A DNA stretch of 64,000 bases from positions 8,630,398 to 8,694,397 of the forward strand of contig OW051469.1 in assembly GCA_932521025.1 (NCBI GenBank), given 5' to 3'. Origin of the DNA: Oscheius onirici. Lineage: Eukaryota > Nematoda > Chromadorea > Rhabditida > Rhabditidae. Positions 57,901 through 64,000 of the stretch are shown one piece after another; within the stretch, counting starts at the first letter, position 1, and every line of letters begins with the position of its first letter. Below the pieces are notes generated by a model. The model did no database searches. It was not told the origin of the DNA and worked only from the letters and a program-made list of their open reading frames with translations. The translations under genes and the position numbers were made by a program.

Positions 57901-60321
57901 ACAGAGTCCACGACAGACACCATTGCACTTTAGATTAAAAGATGCGTAAATTAGACTACCCCGTGTGTTTTTGGGCCAAAATAATTTTTTTGGATTTTCC
58001 TGTTTTCGAAACTTTTTATTTTTGCCCTATTTTTTCACTATTTTTACATTTGAAATTAAAAAAAAAAACACTTTAAATACACGAAAATAAAAAATACACT
58101 TTTCTAGTGTATTTTTTCACGATGAATCGATTAAGCATGGTTAGAAGTGAAAAAATAAGCGTCAAAAAATGAGAAAATACGGATATTTTTACTTTCTGAA
58201 ATTCAAATTCCCGCCCTCAAAAAAAAGAAAAAAGCAATTTGAAAAGTGCAGTTCAATAACCGCATTTCCCCAAAAACGCCTTTTAGACCTTGTTGGGCGG
58301 AACTGAAAATTTTATGGTAGATGCGGGTTAGTATTACCGTAAAAATTTCAGTTCCGCCCAACAAGGCCTAAAAGACGTTATGGCAAAAATTCGTTTTTTG
58401 GCCACGTCTAAGGTCCATAACTTTTTTTCTGAAGCATTTTTTGCCCCATGACGACCAAAAAATGTTCCTACATATTTGTTCTATCGTTTAAGGCCATTTT
58501 GAGACATCCAAAATTTCAAAGAAAAAATTTTTTTTTTGGTTTTTGAGTTAGGATGTGGAAAGCACGATTTGGGTCCCAAATAGTGCCTCCTGCAAATTTG
58601 AGCCGATTTGGATCATGGGAAGTACCCTATGTCCGCCCCCCTCTAAAAGTAACTTGACATTGCGTCTTAAATTACCGTTTCAAGCTGTTGAATCTCCTCC
58701 CTGAGCATCTGGAGCGGGCTGTTTTTGAGGCTCTCTCGAAGGGCATCGCATCTTCCCTTGGCGCGATCCAGACTATTTCTCAGCTTTTCAAATTCCACTC
58801 GGCGCGGCGTTAAATGGTCAATCTCCTCGTCGACTTTCTTCTCCTCAAAGCGGTAATTTTTCTGATTCTGATAGAGATCGTAGAAGCCTTCGATGCGGCT
58901 GAGCAGATTCTCCTGCTCGTTTTTGGCTAGAAATTTGGGATAAAAATGGGGGAAAAAGGTAAAAATTACATGTTCCTCCGGACAGGGATCCATCGGGCTT
59001 GACGTCGTCTCCGTCAGTCGTGACCATGCGCAGCTTGACCGTCGAGTTGAAAGCAAGATCAGAGGCTAGTTTGTGGTTGTTTACGACGCCGATCTGTAAC
59101 AAAAAAACTAGATTTTAAAAATGGACCGAACAGAGTCTTTTCATTGATCTTTTTCTGCTGAAAGAAAGATCAGAACAACTATGTTTTGCAATTTTTGGTA
59201 GCATCAAAGAGCAGATTGTAATCCGGGGCTCTTTGCGCTCTTCCATGTCCTACTAATCGAATCGGCTTCCAATCGGGATTTTGAGACTAAAAATCAGCGG
59301 GAAAAATGGGGCACAAAAGGAAGTATGGATAAGACCAAAAAGTGCTAATCTTATGAGAATCGAGTATTTTGCCCATCACAAAGCTAAATTTGACCATTTT
59401 AGGTTGATTACAAAGTGCCACTTTTCTTCAACAAAAAACTTACTCCAGCAAAGATGAAGTTGACAATCTTCTGATATTTTGGATCAAATTCGAGCAGTTC
59501 GATGGCCGTGTGGAATTCTTCTCCGCGATCTTCGCATATCTGAAATATATTCATTCATTATTTTTAGGACATGTTTTATTTCTCTTAATTTGTGAAGACA
59601 GAGACATGAACCTGATCAGATCTTATCGAATGAGGGTCATTATTTCTGGCTGCATTGTGTGTAGTTTTGTGCAGTTTGGTCCAGATCTCTTTAGAAGTTC
59701 TACATCATTTCAGACTTTGTCTCTCTCTCTTTTCTGCTGATCCAGACTGTCTCTCACTCTCTTTCACTGATCCAGAAACTCTTAACTACTCCTATTTTCC
59801 TACCGATCCAGAGATATCCCGTCTCTCCCTCGTCAGCCCAAAACGAACAGAACGGGGTCATGGTATCGTCTCGTTCAAAATGAGTTTTTTTTTCGTTTTT
59901 TTTTTCGCCTTAGCCCTACTTTCCAAAAGACCTCGTTTCCTCAAAGTTCCACCTCAAGACATGATCAAATCAGGGAACCCTTGAGAAGAGGACGGGCATC
60001 AATTTCCTCGAGCTCTCTCTTGATGATGTCAAAAGAGAGGCTACGTTTCGAGCGAAAGATTTAACGGCTCATGAATGTATGAACGGGAAATTGACTCCTC
60101 CAATTCGCTGGCCATTAAAAAGCCGCGAGACGTCTGGATGGATGGCTCTCCCCAGAGAAAAAGGAACAAACCTTGCGAGCAGTTGCAAGCCGGCTCTCGA
60201 CTTGCTTCAGGTCCCTGTCCTGGATACAGTCCATGGAGATGATCGTCTTGCGCTGAGTCATCAGCTTCTTGTCCATGAAGGCAGCTGCCGTTTGGGAGTG
60301 CTCGAAGACGAAGTTGTAGAG
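54984..60321 (-). CDS. mix-1: SMC2 condensin subunit, hinge to C-terminus (5' part beyond recognised exons)
   Basis: Condensin ATPase that compacts chromosomes; in C. elegans the SMC2 orthologue MIX-1 also serves dosage compensation. Minus-strand exons run from a hinge piece at 60172-60321 ([20 protein letters not shown]) through [20 protein letters not shown] (about 59500) and [17 protein letters not shown] (about 59000). Coiled-coil exons follow (58925-56037). The C-terminal ATPase head has [20 protein letters not shown] (about 55770), the signature [16 protein letters not shown] (about 55710 and 55440) and the Walker [17 protein letters not shown] (about 55380). The end is REFVDG-type sequence, then a Lys/Ala-rich tail and TAA at 54984. 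The LDGLE and [20 protein letters not shown] blocks are SMC2-specific. The N-terminal Walker A head and first coil are not found between 60322 and 64000. One or two hinge exons are unresolved. Confidence 0.9.
55944..56012 (-). other. tRNA-like sequence in an SMC2 intron
   Basis: Minus strand has an A-box-like TGGCTCAGTGCCAAGTGG and a B box GGTTCAATTCC (55951-55961) about 27 nt further on. Arms pair poorly and no clear anticodon stem forms, so it is probably a tRNA-derived remnant. It lies just downstream of the donor of the exon ending AWEQVNQ. Confidence 0.45.
57425..57665. repeat. Imperfect tandem repeat (minisatellite) in an SMC2 intron
   Basis: About six degenerate units built on CCAGTCAACCGATCTCTTCT with GATCC or TATCCCTTC tails, unit length about 35-45 bp. 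The plus-strand frame across it (NRSLLIPS-like repeats) is a by-product. Confidence 0.7.
57808..57880 (-). other. tRNA-like sequence in an SMC2 intron
   Basis: Minus strand has an A-box-like GTGTATTGTTAAGAG, a hairpin CGTCTTCACACAGACG in the anticodon position (six-base loop) and a B box GGTTCGACTCC. Best preserved of the tRNA-like pieces here, but the loop size and acceptor ends do not fit a standard tRNA. Confidence 0.5.
58270..58385. mobile_element. Foldback element in an SMC2 intron
   Basis: Arms CCTTGTTGGGCGGAACTGAA (about 58288) and TTCAGTTCCGCCCAACAAGG (about 58347) are perfect inverse copies, with the pairing extending outward (CTTTTAGA against CTAAAAG). The loop contains ATGGTAGATGCGGG. 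It differs in sequence from the TACCGTAAC family. Confidence 0.8.
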
Positions 60322-63300
60322 CTGAAAATGAGATATTTGCACTTTTCAACCTTGCTTTTTTGTATTTTATTCAAAACAGAACAAATTAGGTATTTTTTGG
60401 AACTGTTTGATAGACTAAAGTCTGAGACTTTTTAAGCTAGTAGTTTTTGGATTTTGTGGTTTGTGTCATGACCTCAATTTCCTGGCAAATATGGATGGCG
60501 CTGGGGAAGATGTCACACCAGAGCAAAGTTCAACGTTTGGAAAAGTTTTTAGCAATTGTAAAACTAAAAAGGCTTCTATGGCATGGAAATAGCGAGCTCA
60601 TGTCAGGCCTGCAATTTGACAGTCAGTTGAATTTTTAAAATCATAATTGCAGTCACGGCGTTTTACCGCAATACAAACGGCGCTCCAACTTTTTTTCGCG
60701 CCACTTTCGTCGACAGTGAATGATTCGGCGGGAAGTTTAAATTTGTCATGTTTTTCTTCAGCCTTCCAAGCACTTTTTTTCCTCCTATTCTAATCCCTTT
60801 CTCATTTATTTTCTTGTAAACATAGAAAAAAGCAACAAAAAAGTTCTTGAGCCAAAAAAGGTGTGACATTGTACGGAGCGAATGGATCGTGGTTCGCATG
60901 TTGACTAAGGTGAGTCTTTAGCCAACATTCCCCAGGAAATATTGAAAGACTTCAACATGACAAGCGTTTCCATTGGCGAAAGGCGATTCTTCTTTTCCGC
61001 AAGAAGAGTGGCACGAGTTCGACTTTCTCGATTTACGACGGCTTTGTTCCTCACAGTCAGCGTGTGGATGCTTCGCCGGAGCCTAATGATGCATTTGTTC
61101 TGTTTCAAGACGGTTTTTCGAAGAGTAGATACCGTTTTTAGCAGTTCAGCATGGCTCAATACGCTCTGGACACCACAAGAAGAGCATTCAACAGCAGTTT
61201 GGGTAGTTTTGCTGGAATCGCTGAAGAATGGGCATATCGCTAGTTTCCAACTGCTCTTGTTCGAAGTAGTCAAGAACATGAATCTCTATTGACTCGGGGT
61301 CAGGTATTACTCGCTGATCAGGCGGTTTCAACTCACGTATCGGGTGGCTAGTCCGTGGAGTGATGGCAGCATAGAGAGTTGGCGGCTCGTCTTCTATAGC
61401 TGTTGGTATCTTTTATTGTTTTTGTCAGGAACAATACTAGGGCTTTTTTCATTCAATCCCGACGAATTGGATGTAATTTCACGTATTTTAACCGAAATAG
61501 GATATTTTCGAGTGATCAAGTCAAATCTTTTGAACGAAAGATGCTTTTTCACTATGCCTTGGACTGAAAGCTATTTAGTGGGCAAAAATCTGCAAAAAAA
61601 AGTTGTTAGGTGCATCGAAAAAATTGTGAAATTTAGAGAAAATTAGCGAGAAATGATAGAATTCTCCTCAAAAAAATAAAAATATGTCTGAAAGCGTGCC
61701 AAAGTACGGTAGGATTACTGTAGGAGTACTGTAGGGATACTGTAGTTAGGAAGTTGAGCGGGATTTCTCCGTTTGAAAAGTTTGGAACGGCCGTAAAACG
61801 CCGTGGCAGTAACTTCCCAACTAATCGCCACGGTTAGAGCTACAGTAACCTATGTTCATTTTAGAAACCAATTAGTTTGCGATAGAAATGACTCGTCCCA
61901 GCTACAATATTGGCCCGCAGCTGGTCGGATACAATCACGCATACCCTGTTCAGTGCTTACAAAAATACTAATAAAGTCTGTACCAAAAACAGTCGGAAGA
62001 CGGGCTGAAAAGAATTATGGAACACACAAATTGTTCTCTCCGCACTCTCAGAGACAGCGGAAACCTGCGTCTTGAAAGACATTACCGTAACCCATCAATT
62101 TTGGTGTTGAGTAACATGCTAACGTTAGTCAACCAGCCAAATTTTGAGTACTTTGTCGTTAACTTAATGCTTCAATTTCTAGTTTTCTGGTCTTTGTCCT
62201 CGCCCTTTTTCCCATCAATTTCCCCCTAAAAAGCAACTTCCTCTTTCTAAATTGACATCAATCGAGTCTCTCTCTCCCGTTTGCACACGAGACTTTAGCA
62301 CGTAGTCCCCTCTCCCATCAGAGAGCTCAGTTCACACAGACACAGGTGGCTTCCAGATGATCGCATATTCTTCCGCCTTTTCCAGAATTTTTTCTAGGTA
62401 GAAAAGCAATAAAGGCGGAGGATGCGATTAAGAGCAACTTTGCGCAGTGTTCGCAGTGAGCTGTTTTCATTCTCCGCGCACACATTAAATTGACAGCCAG
62501 CTATCCAATTAGGCCTGCCGAGGACACAAAATTCGACAGGAAATAGGGGTATTTCCTGCTTGAGAATCTTCTGGAAAACATGATAAAGCTCTTTTGTTCC
62601 TTGTCCAGAGCATGTCACTTTTCACCATGAGGATATGTGATTTTGCCCTAGAAAAGCAAAAGAATGCCGCTTCGAGAGAAAAAATTTCTTCAGCAATGGT
62701 TACTTTGTCCAAGGAATCCATCAGAACCTTAGCCAACTTTATTTTCTTCGACAAATCCGTCAGAATATGTTATTTTTCTCGAAAAAGAACCCTGAGAAAG
62801 CGCTTATTTCAGCGAATAATACTTGTTTCTCAGTGGAAACACCTGTCCAATCTCAAGTTCAAATTCTCTGTCTGCTAACAGAGCTCCTCGATTATTCAAC
62901 TCAGCCTCCCTCTCGCCTTCTCCTCCTCCTCTTCAAATAAGCCTTCGGGATAATTAAATTCTTCTTCTCCTGCTCTACATACAAAGAAGCGAGAGAGGCT
63001 CTCTGTCTCTCAGTCTTCCAGCGAGTTTCAAAGCGACTAATTAGTCAATTTTGGTCTCCCTCCGAGACGAGCAAATCTCACTCGAAAAGCGCTCCGCAAC
63101 TTGTTTTTGGCATTTGGAAGAGAGCGTGAATTGTCTAGAGAGAGAGGGCGGCGGGCCCTCTCTCTCTGAAAGCGGCTGGGGGTGTGGCTTTCAGTCTCTT
63201 TCTCTATTCTGACTCAAAATCCTTCATATTGTCTTTGTAGGCTTATAACGACCATTTACAGCCAAAAAATTCAAACTTTTAGCGGCCCAAAATGGGTCAG

Positions 63301-64000
63301 AATCTGCTCCTTGAAGTGACAGTCTCCTTCTTCTAGTTTGGGCAAATGCTAAGCTCTTTTATTTTGTACAAAAGTACCAATTTTCAACTCTAAAAACGAG
63401 CCAGAATCTGCTGCTAGAGCCCAGCCAGCTAATGCATAATAAATAAGCCAATAACAGTCAAATAAAGGAACATTGGGCGGGGGTTTTGAGGAGTGGCTAC
63501 TGCGCATATTTTTCATACGAAAAAGGTCCTAGTTTTCCCATTTTTCCCGGAGAACATTCCAGAAGCTTCGTTCAAATCCTCGGGCCAAATCTCATTAGTA
63601 GTAAAGGGAGGAAGAGCCTCTTCCTGTTCAAAAAGCTTTTCCTCGAAATTTTGGAGCAGAAACTGCTTATTCACCGAGTTATAGCTATTTTTCTAAACCT
63701 AGTTCAAACGTCCTGAAAACAACCTCGTAAGTGGCATATTAGGATGCCATTTGAGTAAGGTGAACTTGTAAGCCGATGATAAAGATAATGACGAGTTTTC
63801 TAGCCTTTTTTAGGGAGAAGAATAGCCAGATTTCTAAACTTTGATCTACTTCGAGGTGAAGCCTTTTTACAGCTTATCTTTTCTGGAAACTTTCTGAATA
63901 TGACGAGTTCGAAATTTACACATTGGGTACTTTGTGGTTACGCAATTTTGTGTACAGAAAAAGTCCGAAAACCCGAGAAAAATGGAGCGAACCTAGTCAA
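60322..64000. other. Long intron or 5' flank of SMC2, no exon recognised
   Basis: None of the minus-strand frames gives the SMC2 N-terminal head (GFKSY and Walker A GxxGxGKS motifs absent). A possible transposon lies at 60654-61805. A half element with ATTACCGTAACCCAT occurs at about 62082. GA-rich simple sequence lies at 63138-63172. The 5' exons of SMC2 presumably lie beyond the right edge. Confidence 0.5.
60654..61805 (-). mobile_element. Possible degenerate transposon with short inverted ends
   Basis: CACGGCGTTTTACCGC (60655) and GCCGTAAAACGCCGTG (61789) are inverted copies with one mismatch. Between them a minus-strand frame (60905-61279) reads CSSCGVQSVLSHAELLKTVS, then a basic, leucine-spaced stretch (LRKTVLKQNKCIIRLRRSI) suggesting a coiled coil after a Cys pair. 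THAP-type transposase relatives have similar layouts, but no DDE or THAP signature is visible. Weakly supported. Confidence 0.3.

Noticed and set aside
59186-59290. Possible SMC2 exon ([20 protein letters not shown])
   Set aside because: Lies at the right place in the gene but does not resemble the expected hinge sequence and lacks a good donor site.
60942-61292. Plus-strand frame antisense to the Cys/coiled-coil frame
   Set aside because: The minus-strand reading has a more protein-like pattern; the plus frame is hydrophobic and Arg-rich without motifs.

Overview
The window is nuclear DNA from a nematode. The introns are short, begin GTAAG or GTGAG and end TTTCAG, and several start codons sit a few bases after a TTTCAG site, as expected for spliced-leader trans-splicing. 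The gene content is also nematode-like: a ten-PDZ MPZ-1 protein, a warthog-type hedgehog-related gene with a Hint domain, nematode C-type lectins and a 5S rRNA gene. I cannot assign the genus. All gene models come from reading splice sites and protein motifs by eye.

Layout. 1-5.2 kb: no gene recognised. 5.2-5.8 kb: two foldback elements, one holding a tRNA-like core. 6.0-7.9 kb (minus): two tandem C-type lectin genes, the first with one frameshift, the second with several stops. 8.2-8.5 kb: a broken copy of a segment repeated near 46.4 and 51.5 kb. About 10.7-12.2 kb (minus): an acidic coiled-coil protein. 12.8-33.8 kb (plus): mpz-1, an L27 domain plus ten PDZ domains, whose introns host inverted-repeat elements. 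34.2-35.9 kb (minus): a C2H2 zinc-finger protein. 36.8-39.8 kb (plus): nuo-5, complex I 75 kDa subunit. 40.1-41.7 kb (plus): laat-1, lysosomal PQ-loop amino acid exporter. 42.1-43.7 kb (minus): a protein related to HD-superfamily phosphohydrolases whose metal-binding residues are lost. 44.8 kb (plus): 5S rRNA. 46.7-54.5 kb: a secreted-protein cluster with a Hint-bearing warthog gene, a small Ig-like gene with two dead copies, a Thr/Ser-rich secreted protein, and a diverged warthog-like protein without Hint. 55.0-60.3 kb (minus): the hinge-to-C-terminus half of SMC2 (mix-1), whose N-terminal exons are not visible up to 64 kb.

Most genes look like independent units. nuo-5 and laat-1 are head-to-tail 311 bp apart and could be co-transcribed. 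The secreted cluster and the lectin pair show tandem duplication followed by decay. I found no convincing new multi-gene system. The best leads are the foldback element family, the catalytically altered HD-like protein, the warthog and Ig-like cluster, and the pseudogenising lectin pair.
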